Below are positions 44,623-59,400 of a DNA stretch of 64,000 nt, piece after piece. Source of the stretch: Medicago truncatula. Its lineage: Eukaryota; Streptophyta; Magnoliopsida; Fabales; Fabaceae. The notes beneath the pieces are model-generated. The model did no database searches. It saw only the letters and a list, made by a program, of their open reading frames with translations, and was not told the DNA's origin. The stretch covers positions 9,920,001 to 9,984,000 of the forward strand of contig NC_053049.1 in NCBI RefSeq assembly GCF_003473485.1, given 5' to 3'. Numbering within the stretch: position 1 is the stretch's first letter; each line of letters begins with the position of its first letter. The position numbers were made by a program, and so were the translations under genes.

Positions 44623-46217
44623 TCTAATAATAATTACATATTCTCAAGAAACATTTAGCAAAATAGAGGTAAAGTGTTGTAAGGCCAATAATTCTCTTCT
44701 ACTTTACCATGTATTAGATGCTGGAACGGAGATGAATTAAGTTTAGGGGAACCAAAATGAATGATTTAGTGGAAAAAAATAAATAAATGTTTTTTTCGTT
44801 ACAAAAACAAATATCGCGACCAATAAATCGTTGGTAGTGAGCAACCAAAATTGCAGATAGTGTTTTGATCTTTCTAAACAAAATTGTAATGAGGAATCGT
44901 ATATTGAGATTCTAGTTCAGGATTAGTTAGGGTTCTTCTCTAAATTTAAGACAAAACCTTTATTTTTTGTTGTTAAGGATTTTAGTTAAATATTAGTGCA
45001 ATTAAGTCTAGATATCATATGAAGCTCACAAAAAATATATATAGACCAAAAATATTTGCATACTTGTATATTTTTTTAAAAAGTTCGTAACCTCTATTGA
45101 TCCCCTTCTAGCTTCATCTCTGATGAGATGTACAAAAGCTGCGATATTCAAAATTAAATTTATTTTTTATATTACGGTGGTTGAACAAAAACACGACAAA
45201 CAACAAAGGTGGCTTTTACAAAATCAAGATGATTCACCATAATTTTCACAAACCTATTGACCAAAGTAACATTAAATATCGAGAAGAGACTATAACAGTA
45301 TACAGTAACTCATTGCGCTTCTTCAACAAAACAGTATAACTCATTGCATCGGTCATCAGAGGAGTCTTCAATCTTGCTTATATTAAAAACATGTAAAACA
45401 GCTAATTGAGATATAAAATTTCAACGAGCCTTAATTTCCTTAATTTCCATTACACAAATATTCTTATACAATTTTTGAATCCGTAACGCTTTTAGTTATA
45501 GTGCTATAATTATTCTTCATTGTGATTAAGTTTTTTTCAGTATTTGTTATAGGCATGATTAGAGCTCTAAAATTTCAACTTCAAGCGTCCCTAAGACATG
45601 AAACACACCTCATATTGGACAATATATAGAGTTGAAATAGTGACTAACTCGACAATTAGGCCCTTTGTCGTTTCATTTTTACTTCGAAGTACACACTCTC
45701 TTCATTGATTTCAACAAATCTACAAAATATGTTGAGAAAATCACATCTGTTATGATTGTGATGAGACGCAATCTTTATCTTCTACAAGTTCAATATCAAA
45801 ACAACCTCAACTAAGGTATTGTGGTAGATTCTCCGTGCATCTGACTTGAAATTCAAACTATATACTGTTTTTTTTAATACTATCTAAAATTATAATGAAT
45901 GTTCTTCATTTAATTGTTTTTCCCCTAAAAATATATGAATTTTAATATGTGTAATAATATATTTTCTTTTTTTTTGTTTACTGATGATTAGTAATATTTG
46001 TTAGAAATCTAGATTTTTTTATGACAGTTGAAAAGTTAGATATGAAATCAAGGTCGCGTGATAATTTGATGAAAGTACTCTTCCTTCTTTTGGGGTTTGA
46101 TAAAAATGTTGCAAGATACAATCTAATTTTATGTATGGTTGTATCACTTGAGTATGTGTTTGTTTCCACGGTGAGGCAATTGCAAACATGTGTTTCTCAT
46201 TAAACTACACATTGTAC
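44623..46217. other. Intergenic DNA
   Basis: AT-rich; open frames here are short and unrecognised. Confidence 0.4.
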
Positions 46218-46371
46218 ATGTTTGGTATAACGGCAATTTTATCAAAATCACCCACTTTAATTTTGCAAAAGCTACAAAGTCATTGTAATTTTTCAAAAGC
46301 TACAAAATGTAGCTTCTGAAAATCAAGGTGACTCATTGTGATTCTGAAATCCTCGTAATGGTAACAAACAT
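46218..46371. repeat. Foldback MITE
   Basis: ATGTTTGGTATAACGG at the left opposes ATGTTTGTTACCATTACG (inverse of the right end). The arms continue with CAAAAGCTACA against TGTAGCTTCTG. About 155 bp. The superfamily is not assigned. Confidence 0.6.
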
Positions 46372-47467
46372 GCACTTTGTAGCTTCTTGTTATCACAGTG
46401 GAAATGGATTTCGACGAGCGTTTTCCTTCATTGGACGTGAATCATTTCTGAAGATGCTCTAATGTTTTCCCTCAGTGAACCTTTCCTAGAGTACATATAG
46501 GGCAAAATGTAGACGTTACCAACTAGAAGTTTGATTAGTTTGACAAACTCAGTGTTAGAATTTCGACTTAACAGGATTGAATTCTTTTGCTTTCGTTTTC
46601 TTTATTGGGTTTCTGCTTCTTGGTCAAAAATGTAAATGATAATTCCTAAGTGCTTTTGTTTAAAGAAGTTACATCTAGTAATTTGCAGGTTTTCCAGAGA
46701 CATGTTTTTTAAAAGTTACTTCCTTCAAGACATTGATGATGCTCTATGGAAATGAAGAAGACAAACAATATACCAACAATCTTCGTCAATATGTTCCATC
46801 ACATTATTTCAGTTGCACAAATTCAATAACAAATCAACTGACAAAGTAGTGCCACTATCACCTAACAAAATATTACGAATGTATATACAATTGAAACAAA
46901 TTAGTTATCAAAATTATTGAAATGGCTTGACAAAATAATAATAATTATTAACTGTCTCTTGGTCGCGTTATTCATCATATCAAAATTGTCTAACTACATA
47001 GTAAAACCAAATTCACCTTGAAGGTGCCTCTGAAACCTCAAAACTGACTACAATGAACCCGCAGACTGAGCAAGATGATTAGCATGAATGCTGTTCCTCA
47101 GGCAGTTTCAACAATATTTAAGCACGAATAGTGACATCTGCAATATTTCATGAATTTGAATGGTTTTGTCAGTCAATTATGATTTGCCTGGTGAAAAGAA
47201 TTCATTGATTCATAGCTTTTTCAAACTACAAATATACTGAGTTAGCTTCAGCAGATAAGAAGGTATGGAATTGAAAGACCTACCGAAAACATCCAAAAAA
47301 GATAGTGGCATACTGCAGCTATAAAACTGAGCTCACGAGGCAGAGCAATTTGTAATGAATCCACAAATGATGAAATACCGCGATGCTTCACGAGAACTTT
47401 TGAGGTAGAGTTCTTCTATATCCACAATAATTGCTACAATTCATTAGCAACAACAAAGTACTGTGGG
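46372..47467. other. Intergenic DNA and 3' UTR of the CLU/TPR gene
   Basis: The part next to 47467 should be the 3' UTR of the leftward CLU/TPR gene, possibly with an intron. Nothing else is recognised. Confidence 0.45.
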
Positions 47468-50400
47468 TTAAGCAGTAGCTGTACAATGTTTACTAGAAGA
47501 GAAATTCATGGACCTGGGAGAATCATTTCCTCTAACGACACGGTTATAGATAACCTTAAACGACTGAGAGCCATGAGGTCGAGTAAGCAAACTTATTGGC
47601 ATTCTTAGTGTTTGCTTTCGGTTTCTTCTTCCCCGAATCAAAATGCTGAACGTTTTCTCATCATCCATGTTCATTTCGCTACTGCTGGTGCTAATGTTGG
47701 AACCGACAATTTGATTTGGATCGTTCCCAGCATTGTCGGTCCCAGGAAAATTTGGATTGCCATTTTCTTTTATACTTTCTGAACCAACTCTCACCGTTTC
47801 ATCTTCACTCATCTCTGATGCTGAAGTTTTTACCTCTTTATTCAAATCCCCGACCTTATCAATGTCATCAGGCAGAACTGAAGCTGGACTTGGACTTTCA
47901 ACTGCATGAAACTGCACTTGAGGCTCTAAAATGATATCAGGGATTGGTTCAACAATAGGTACTGGACGAGGATATTCAACAGGATGACAACCAGTCCAAA
48001 CAGCACCAGGACCAAACTTAGATATGACAGGATTCAAATTACATTGCCATGTAAAATGATTGGCATGAAAGCCACTGCTGGTTTGTACTGATTGAGGTTG
48101 AGTATAAGGAGGATACATGAATGGCAATGGTTGTAGCATGTTTGGTGTTGTTGGAGGTGACGGATATGCATGGTGAGGAGAGGAACACATTGGGTTACCA
48201 GCAGGTAGCACAGTAGCAGGTCCAGGGTGAACATTCATGTTTACTGGCCAGGGGCCAATAGCTGGAACAGGACCGGGACCAGAAGGATGAGACATATTCA
48301 TGGCAATAGGGGCAACACGTGCAATGGCAGGTGATGGGTTGAATGGAGCTGCTGATGCAGACAATTTCTTATACGAGATGCCCCCAGCTTGGCTTTGACT
48401 AGGTGATAATAAATTGACCCCTAAATCCTCACCACCATGTGGACTAGAACTTGTATTATCAGAAGGTTCAAAACTGCAAGGCAAATCACTTGCAACAAGT
48501 TCTTGTTTGTAAGATTCCATAGCATCTTCAACTGCATCAATCACTATGCTGTTATCAACAGCTCCTTGTGCTTCAACATCCCCAGATTCAAGCCCCTCGG
48601 CAGTTGCACAACTATCTTGCACAACTTTATTCAACTGAGTTTCTTCTTTCTTCTCAGTAGAAACTACAGTATCATCTTGTGAATCTTCTATAGAATCGGA
48701 CAAAGAATCGTCAGACTTCTCTTTAAACACGTTATTCGCCTCTTTTGGGGTTGGATCGATGTTTCTATGAGCTTCAATATCTTCCTCTTCATGTTTTCCA
48801 ACATCATGTTCCTGACTAACAGAAATCTCATTTTGAGGATTATAGACCTGCAACTTGGAGATTGTCCCAGGAGGAGCCAAGGCTACTTCCTTGTATGAAG
48901 GACTTTTACCAAGACTAACTATAGAAGTCTTAACAGGATTAACCTCAATTGAATCAACTTCTTTATCACCAACAATTTCTAATGTCTCATTTGCAACAGT
49001 CTTAGAAGCAGATGGTGTAGACTTGACCCTGTACGCAACAGCCTTGACTGCTTTCCTTCCGAATTTAGCGCCTTGGCTGATGTTTACAGCACGGTTATCA
49101 GCACCCCCATGGTGTATTGTCCGCTTCTTCAAGAAATAATACTTGCTATTCTGATTAGCACTCTTTACCGAAGAATGTTCAGTGCCAACTTCCACATTCT
49201 TCTGGTAACTATAAACTTTGCCATGTGTTGCCCGTCTTTGTTTCAGTCTCCGACCATATGAACCAGCTGATCTTGGTCTTTGTACTGATTGCCATCCATC
49301 ATCTCCATCGGGATGTGCTTCGGACAATAATTCATTAGAAGGTTGTGGCTTTTCATCCAAGATCTTTTCTAAAATTGGCTGTTCCGGATCAGGTGCTGAG
49401 TTGCTCTCATTCTCAGAATCTGCACTACTTGCTGGTTCAGGTATATGTAGCTCTTCATCTGAAGCCTCTTTCTGAATTTCTTTTGAAGACTCATCAGAAC
49501 TTACTGACACATTGTTCTGGTAGGATATTGCCCTCACCTGACACATAATTAACAAACAAATATGATTTGTAGTACAAAATATGGAGAGGTAAGCAAATCT
49601 CAGTTCTCACGTTAATGTGATGAGTAATTGTTTAAGCGCTAGAAAAATTGCATCCAGAAGACTTATTAAATTGATCTTGAAGCACGTCCCATATTATTTA
49701 CATCTCATTATAGTATAAAGAAAATACAAAAACGAAGATGAATAAGTTTTACGTTCAATGTTACCATGTTACCATTTATAGTTTACACAATGAGTACAAT
49801 GTACAACAATTATATTGATGGTTATTCCTTCTTCAAGATAGACCATTAGCCAGATTTCTCTCGATCCTTTAGCAAATTACCAAGTCATACAACAACCAAA
49901 CCTTATCCCACTAATTGGGGTCGGCGAATGAATCAAACGATGCCATTATGTTCTTCACATATCATATCCCTATCAAACTCATTGATCTCTAGATCTTTTT
50001 CAATAGTATCTCTTGTAGTGTTTCTAGGTCCGCCTCTAGCGATTTGACTATCATCCATCTAATCTACTCTCTCTACTACAGAATCTACAAATCTTCTGTC
50101 TAGCAAATTACCGAGTCAGGTATATTAAATACCAGACTACTCCCTCTGTTCATTTTTCTCCACTCAGAAATGAAGTTACCTATTTGAATTAGTATTTTTG
50201 CAATACAGCGTAGGTAACTCCAAATTTAAGATTAAAGATTGGTTTTATTATTGCTGTCTGTATCAGACAGACTTAAAGCAATCCTTAAAGCAGAGAGAAA
50301 GAATTCGCATTAGCCAGAGAATAGCTCCACAATAATAAAATATCCCTTTCATGGGTTATGGACAAGTTAAAGAATAGCTCCACAATTATGAAACTCTAAA

Positions 50401-53400
50401 ATGCCAAGATAATCAATCAATCATTCAGAGCAATATCAGAAAATGTATATTTAGACAGAAGACAGCAGCATTCATAAATTAGACAACTCTTTTATATCTT
50501 TTTTGCTAGGTCTTAAAGAATTGAACTGATGAGAAGATTATCAAGTCCAGTAAATCTGGGGAACTTTTGTTACCTGGTTTCTTCTCTTTGCTGCTGCATC
50601 TCTCCCTTTGGCATCGTGATTAGGATTAATGTAGTCAAGAAGATCCGACACACTGACAAATTCCACGGAAATATAGGAAATCATTACAAATGGTGTATGT
50701 GAATGTATCATATACAAATATCATATGCTTATATATAAAAAAAAATATATACAAATATCACACACACACACAAATATATCAGTTCTTTCACTGAAATTAC
50801 ACGCATCAATGTTGACAATTCAAGAGGATAACATAGCCCTCTACAAACGGCACACACATAAAATAGGAGTTATATCTACTTCGGGCACATGTGACATGCA
50901 CATTAAAGTTTGCTCTTTTGCAGTGTCTATGTTAGATTTTGCTCTGTTGCAGTGTTTATGTCTGTACTGTGTCCAATGTATTCTTAGAATTGACACGAAG
51001 TTGTTTTTTTTTTTTTTGGTGAACAAAGAGGGCCAAAGCCCAACACGAAGTCATTTTCAAATGTCAAGTATATCCATGATTGCATACGATGTACAAGAAA
51101 TAATTTCTTCATTAGTCAAAAACATTTAGATAGTTCTACTAGCCATAAAAACACCAAGAGAACTGTATTAACGACGGTCATTGACCACAGGCTTCAAAGA
51201 CTGTAACAATATTCATCTCAGAATTACATATTACATTAACTGTAAAAAAATTACTCCATCAAATAACACCAAGGGAAATATCCACTACACGAGTACTTCC
51301 TGAAGCAGAAACTAATCAATTAAGTATCAAATTCAAATTAAAATTCAGAGCATAATTTCACTATACCTTAGATGACCTTTGCTAGCTATTGATGCATCAG
51401 GTTTTCTCGTACCATTTCGAGCAGCTTCTTGCTGTTCAAAAGCCTTGGACTCAAAATACTCGAGCCAAGCTGCAGCGTCCTGTAGAATTCATCAAGAAAC
51501 TATAGATTATGCAAAACAGTTATAATTCTGTGTACATTATTGTTTTAAGAAAAAACAGAAGTGATACTTTTAGCAACACACAATGTCACACATATTCATA
51601 ATGATAATGATGATGATGAGAACTATTCAAACATTGTCCTGTGACACCATTTAAGACTTCAATCAACCAGCTATAATATTGTCGATTACTAGTTTACTAT
51701 TCAAAAAAAAAAATTGTGACATCATTTAAGAATTCAATATACTGACTAAAATACTGTTAACCACTAACTTCTGTTCTATTATGTTTGATACTACTATATT
51801 TTTTAAACCAACTAGAGTTTGCAGAACATAGAACTTGCTTAATGTGACAATTTACCTGTGTTCGCAAGTCATCAGGGCCAAGCTTTGCCCTCAGAATTTG
51901 CAAAGTTGTTTGCTCATGCTGCACACTCAACGGATATGCTTCCATCAACGAGAGTGCTATTGCTATTGCATGGTAACTTGCAGCTGTCTGCAAATAATCA
52001 GCATCCAAAAAAGATGCAAATGTTATACACAAATGAGAAGCTTTATTACATAAGTAATGCAAGCCTATAGGTTAATATTATTACCTTCTTTATATATTTT
52101 GAGTTAAAATTATTAAAATTGCCAAGAGTACTAAAATAGTAACATCATCAGCATTTAATAGTAACGCAAAATCAGCAATTTCAACCTACTAACTTCACTC
52201 GTTACTATAAAGCATATTATGACAATTATGTGTTATGAAACATTCGACATAGAATTTAAGTAAAATGTAGGATTACTCGGAAATAAAAACTTCAAACTAT
52301 GGCAAAAACAGGAAATAAAATGAAATAAACTAAAACCTGAATATGATCTGCACCAAGTAATTTTTGGTTGCACTTTAATGCTTTGTGAAGATATCTGAGA
52401 GCAATGTGTACATTTCCCAGACCTTCCTCCATCATAGCAACATTAATGTAAGTTGCGGCAGTATTTGGATGAGATGGGCCACATGTCAGATGCAAAAGGT
52501 ATAAAGCACGCTTCACATATCTGATTGCAGAGACAAGCAGTAAAACAATAGATCAGAAGAAAAATTGAAAATAACGCTATTATTATCACAAAACATCAAA
52601 ACTTGTCTTTACAATACTTTTGAAGATTAATTTAAATATAGTTCAAATAAGTAGGGAAATAAACCTAGACAGTCCTGTTAGATAGGACACAATAAGTAAG
52701 GGTATTCAATCTTCCTCTTTTGTAAACATTGTTTTCTCTCTTTATAAATTATTCTTCTTCAAGTTAAAAAAAGTATAAATCAAACTTAAAAAACTCAGTT
52801 AAATCTATACACCACAACATTGTACAACGTTAAACATACTTAAGAGCCAGTTCTGTGTGTTGAAGTCTGTAATAGAAAACAGCAAGATCCCCATAGCTCT
52901 TCATGGTATCAGGATGATCCAGACCTAACTCTCTCTCATTGATATCCAAAGCTTTTTGTTGATAGATCGTAGCCTGAAATAAAGTAAGAAACTTAATGAA
53001 CTGAAATCAAATTTTGGACTTGACAAAAATAGAAAAAGTAGATCAGATTTTTTGGTGTAGATGCATTTTTATAGACAAATTGTTACTAGTTAATTTGTTG
53101 GGGGGAGGGGGGGTTGTTAGTGCAGGGATCAAACCATGGAGATCCTATATAAATACTTCTGTGTCCCAACCCATACAACTGGACAACTTCTTCAGGGATT
53201 GGTATAGATGCATAAAAACTATATCTGAAATAAATCTATGGTTTGATGAAATAATGTCTACCAATACCAAAACATTAAAGATTAAAATAAACCTGATTAA
53301 AGTCTCCGGTATGATATAAAACTACAGCAAGGAGGCTGTATGCTCCTGCTGTCATCCGATGGTAGGGACCACAAACTGCTACGAGCTTTGCAAGAGCCTG

Positions 53401-56400
53401 TTACCATAAATTAAAGCGGATAACATATGTCAATTTCAGAATGAAAGATATTGAATGTTGAAAAACTTTTTCAACAATTTGAAGATTTCCAATTAAAAGG
53501 TTCAGGCTACAGATACCTTTGTCCCATAGGTAACAGCATCTTCAAGCTTTCCCTTGTCTAAAGCTGTTTTGGAGGACTCCAGAAGCTGCCTTCCATCTGC
53601 AGATGAGCATGCTGCTTGCTGCAAAGGATCAGCATAAGAAATGCACAAGTTAGGGCATATTCAATAATCTTCAATACATTATGTCAGAGAACCTATGTTC
53701 AACATGTCGGCTACCTTGTGAACTGCAACCAAGCTGACAATATCAGATTTTTGGAAGGGAAATGGAGAATCCATGTCAAAGTCCCTTGGAACGAGCTCAA
53801 TTCCCACCTAAAACAGAAAACAGTGATAAGAAACAAACTGTCAATGATCGATAACTCATTGATTAATGATAATCTTAAGCCCAACATATTGACTGATTAA
53901 GTCGGTCTCAGATTAATCTATATGTACCTGTATGCACATATGTTGTACAGGCAAACATGAATGTTTTCTAATAAAAAGAAGGGAAAAAACAAGGACATAC
54001 AACAGATATTAGATGTACACAAAAATGCTATGAGAGCTGTTGCAGTTAAAGGAGGAAAACAGGTTCACTTGTTTCACGACAAGAGTGACATACTCTTTGT
54101 ATGGGATGAAAATAAGACCTTCTTATGTCAATAAGGTAATAAAGGTAGCATATAAGCATGTAAAGTCCACTCTTCAAAAGCTCCAAATAATTACTTGAGG
54201 CTATTTCAACTTCACAGAGAAGTAAAACTCAAACTCATTTTCTTTAATGTGTACGGTGACAATATTAAAGTGTAAAATTCAGCTTACCTAATACCTCAAC
54301 AGGTCCCTATCTACTTTTATAGTAACTGAACTTATAACCAACCAACAAATACTTGCCAAAATGAATCACAAAATCTGGCACAGTATATTACTTCATAACA
54401 ACGTAATCTGTAATGCAAGAGCAAGTAATAACAGAAACCAGAGTTTTTATCAACTATTAACAATTTCCAGACTCCAGTACCTTGTGACACAAGCCGCGTA
54501 GAATTGCAAATTTCCGCACATCTTTATAGTTCAACCTGCTAAGATCCCAGTCAAATCGTTTCTTCAAAAACAACTCTAGCCATTTCCACACAAGAGGGTG
54601 GACATCACATGATTTATCTGATTCTTTATTTTCAGGAACACCAAGCAGCAAGTTCAATGCACCAGCTATTGATGAAGCCATGTTTTCCTTGTCAACAACA
54701 GAAGAAATCACTGCCCTCAGGATGTGCTTGAAAGCTCGAACTATCATCTCATGAATGCAAAGTGATTGCACATGTGAAAGTTTTTCAGAAAGCTTGACCT
54801 GTGAAGATAAGCAAAATGCCAACATCATACAACATGGAAAAGCTCACATACAATATCAGAAAACTAAAACAAAATCCCGCACAAAACCTTCTAAAACATA
54901 TGTGGCAGACAGTAAAAGGGAAAAGACAGAAAGTCCAATCCAAATATAAAGCATTTTAGTTTGACCAACATTTATAATCCCTAAAGGCACATTTTCAGAG
55001 CTAGTTATGCTATTTTAGAGATGTCAATGAAACACTAACATAAGCCATTTTGTAAATGTTGACTGTAGAAGAAGCATGAAAAAGAATACTCTATTTGATA
55101 ACAAAGAGGACAAGTAAATAAAGTTTAGAGCACTGACAACATGTCCAAGAGATCGCATTCGTAGACCCCTAGTATGCATAAAATCAGTTAGCGTGCGGCC
55201 ATCAACTGGAGAGAGTTCCAATGAGCCAAAATCTGCTACCTGTATTGCAAAATTAATAGTATCATAAAAATCGTGAGGGTCATATTAACAAGAAAGCCTT
55301 GCAGCCAACCAATGAAATAAAATTCTATAATTACCAGTTTTGGGATAGCAACATCCATGTAATATTTCTGAGACAAGTCGATCAAATCTTGCATAGACTG
55401 TTAACAAGAAAAAATAGTTTGGTTTAGACACCGGATGAAATAGATTGGTTTTGTTGCTATGGAACTTGAAAATACATTGTTACACCAAGAGTATTTACCT
55501 TGCAGTGAAGTCCAGTTCCTGATTCTTTCAATCGGGTAAAAGCTGCCTCAGATAACATCCGTTTCAGCACAAGCTCATTGTCAACTGCTGCAGTTTCATG
55601 TTGGGATTCACTTGAGGACAATGCATCATTTTCACCCTCGAGGTTAGATTTTGAATGTTCAGATGCACAATTAGTATTGGTTGAATCAGATTTCTTTTTA
55701 TTATTCTTGAGAGCTTTGAGGGGTTTCCCAAGACCCTCAACCTTCATTTCATTGTTAGCCTTCTCCAAAGATGGTTTCTTATCTTTTTCTGTACTGTTTT
55801 GGTCTTGCAAATGCTGTACCCAGCACGCTCCTAGTTCCCATCTTACAAAATAGTCCGAACTTAGTTCCTCTTCCTCAAGCTTAGCAAGGCTTTTTTTAAT
55901 CAGCTTTTCCACAAAAGCATCTGTACCACCAAGCTCTTCACTCTCAAACATTTGTATCTCGTTCATCTGTTTATTGTTCTCTGGCAGGGCTGTGCTGTGA
56001 AGACGAAATCTTAAACTGCAAGGAACAACAAAATAATTACACGCCCTATTATCATTGGATCTGGATAAATGAGAACTTACTCAACCAAAGGAAGCTAAAA
56101 CAACTGTTATGAAGTTTCAAAAAATGCAGAAATATAATCAAATCTATAAAATAATAACAAAAGCCTTTTCCTACTAGATGAGATCAGTTAGATGTATAAA
56201 ACAGCGTCATAATGTATATCTAAAAAAAGAAAAACGCAAAAGCTATAACCAAAAAATAACTGTAAGTCATCCAAACATCGAGGAGTACAGTACACTATGA
56301 AAATAAATTTCTACGTAAAAGTGAGGAAAGCTCAAAACTTCATCAAAATAAACTCCCAGCAAAACTTCATGAAGTATATACAGTATGTAAAGCCATAAAC

Positions 56401-59400
56401 TAGAAAAATTGTATAATGCAGAAAACAGAAGGGTTCAAGAACCTGTTAATATTTAGTGCGTTGGCACCACCCTCTGGCTGATCAAACACTTCATTATTTT
56501 GATGAAATGAAGAATTGGCATTGTCATTAGCTCCACCTTCAACTTTCACAACAACCACATAACCACAATATCTTACATAAACAACACCTAAAGTGGTAAT
56601 ATCCTGCACATTAAATGTGACATATATTAGTTCTATGAAAGGCAAAGTAGCATCCAAAGAACCAATTTAACCAATCTTTATCTATATAAAAAAAATCATA
56701 CATGGGCGGCAGTATTTTCATCTGCAGTGATCCCTTTCAGTAAATTCCGCTCGACTAGATCCTTTTGATTTACTCCTGTAGCTTCAACTCCATCAATTTT
56801 GGAATCAATCTTACAGCTTGCAACAGAACCGTCTTTCAAGACTCTAACGCTCAAGTCACCTACTCTCTCACTGTAAATATCATTTTCTACTGCTGAGCAG
56901 TTAAAACTGGGATCTTCCAAAACATGTTTAACAGCCCTAATTGCTCTGAAAATGGCAACGTCAACAAACAGGCTGTGCAGAAGAAATGCTTTTCTATCAC
57001 GGCCTTGCCTTTCTTCTGCTGTCTTGCAGGGCATAGATGCAATAAAAGAAAACTTATTGGCCCAAGGAATCAAATCATACTCTCCGTCTCTTCCTAGACC
57101 ACCACCATTTCCTCCCCAATTTTCATCCTCCACGGGAAGAGGAGGAAAAAATGATGGTGATTGAGCTGCAATAGGAGGAACGAGCCAAGTGTTCGATCTG
57201 AAGCCATATGGGAGATTTCCAAACTGAAGACAGAAAATGAGGCAGAGAGCATAAGTAAATACAGTGTTAGTTGCAACAAGCAGCATTTACATGCGCCAAT
57301 CAAAGCCATTAACATGTTTTCTGCTTCTTTTACCTAGTTATGTCAAAATTTGAATTGTAGATAAGAAATGCAAAAAAAAAAGGAAGTTGTTCAATACCTT
57401 GTTACGTTCTGAAAATGCCTTCAAGAGATCATCGTACGCCTGAAAATTTAGAAGAAATTTGTTAATTTTACAAAATTAGAATAGAAAAGTGCATGTGTTT
57501 AAGCTTTTAATTTTTTTTTTGAATTTTTTTTTGTTCAAATCATACAAGAGCACGGACATAATTTCGAAATCTGAAACAACGCATGTCAAAACTTAAAATA
57601 CCGAATTATATATTTGATTAGAACATTTGAAAATTCAATTACCAAGGAATAGAGACTTCACAAATAAAGCCTAAGGATTGGCATTCGATTGTTGTTTTCT
57701 GTATTTATATGTTTACAATTATATATGTACCCAATGTGTCTATGATGTAGCATCAGGAGGACTATTAGCTAGTGTCTATCAACTTACAAGAATAGAGTAT
57801 AGTTTCAAAAATTAAAGCAACACGGGTTAACATTTAATTTTAATAGTAGATTATATATTTCACAGTAAAAGTTTTTTTTTTGACAAAATACTCCACAGTA
57901 AAAGTTGTTTAAAACTAAATTAAATTAAAGAGACAAAAAGTGGAAAGAGCACAAACATTGTCAAAAGCTCTGCTAATCTGTCTCAGCAAATCAACAAGAT
58001 TATGACACAGAATCCTCTGCTTCCCAACACTGTAAAACCCCTTTCTGCAAGCCTCAACGTGCACCACTTTCCCGTTGCAAACCTTCACCTGAGAACACAG
58101 CACAGCATAAGCATGTTTGGCAAAAATGGAAAAAATTAGTTTGGAAGAGATACATTTAATAATTGTAAAGATAAATGTTCTCCTTGGCAAGTCTGATCTG
58201 CTTGCTTAATATCACTCGATCGGCTTATAGTATTTTTTGACTCACTTATAACTTTTTTTTTATGTTCTAATACCCTATCCAAGAATTAAAAATATTTATC
58301 AAAATTGTTTCTATCTTTAACCTTACTATTTAAATTACATTCTTTCTCAACCTTATGTTAAACTAAACAAAAAATCACATCATGTATAAAATAAAATAAA
58401 ATAAAGAAAGAATAATAATAGAGTATATATTTTACTAAAACATAAAATATATAAAATTATTATTTCATTATCTTATCACATTTCGTTTATATGAGTATGT
58501 TAAAATAGAATAAAATTAAAAAAATAAATAAATACTATTCAAATTTTCAAAGTGATGAATAAATAAAATATTAAAGGAGAGCAATATTTTAAAATAGATA
58601 ATATAAAACAATAAAATCATATAAAATTGAAATAAATATGACATTTTACATGAGTAATATTTATTTATTCTTTTCATCGTTAACTACACTAAACATTTTA
58701 AAATTAACTAGTTATTATGAATTAATATACCTTCACTTCCCTCAAAAAAAAAAAAAAAATACCTTCACTATTTTTTCATTTTTTGTTGATAAATTTCACT
58801 TTTTTAAAAGAATAATAAATTTTACTTAAACTTACTGTCAAAGCAAAAACACATCCCTAAAATCACTTTAATCCAAATTCATTTTAAATTATTTGGTTTC
58901 ACTTGATTTCAATTGAATTGATATTAGAAATATGCTTATGAAAAAAAATTACATTTAAAATCACATTAAGAGATAAAAACAATAAATTCAAATCTAATTT
59001 TAAAAAAAAAAAATCAACATATTAGTTTTGTTTTTAAATCAATTTTGTCTTTTGTTCAAAAAAAATAATAAATCCAATTTTTCTATTATTAGGAGTAATA
59101 AAAACGAGAAACCAAACATTCACTAATCAAATCAAATTTTAAAAAATGCAGACAAACATGGACACGCGCGTGTTTTTAAATTTAACGCGCGACGAGAAAA
59201 TGAAAAGGCGCGAAAAATACTTACATCGAGCGAGAAGAGATGATCCTCCTCCAATATCTCCTCCACATTTCGCTTGGAAGCTTTCTTCACATCTACAATC
59301 ATCAATTCACATTCAATTTCATCGCATCAACCATCGGAAATCAATGAACGAAAAAGCTTGAAAGAAGAAGAAGAATTGTACATTGAAGAGGAGCAGTGAG

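Noticed and set aside
48034-49548. Several short open frames on both strands across the last CLU/TPR exon
   Set aside because: Shadows of the 690-codon real frame, which is conserved and joins exon 22 in phase.
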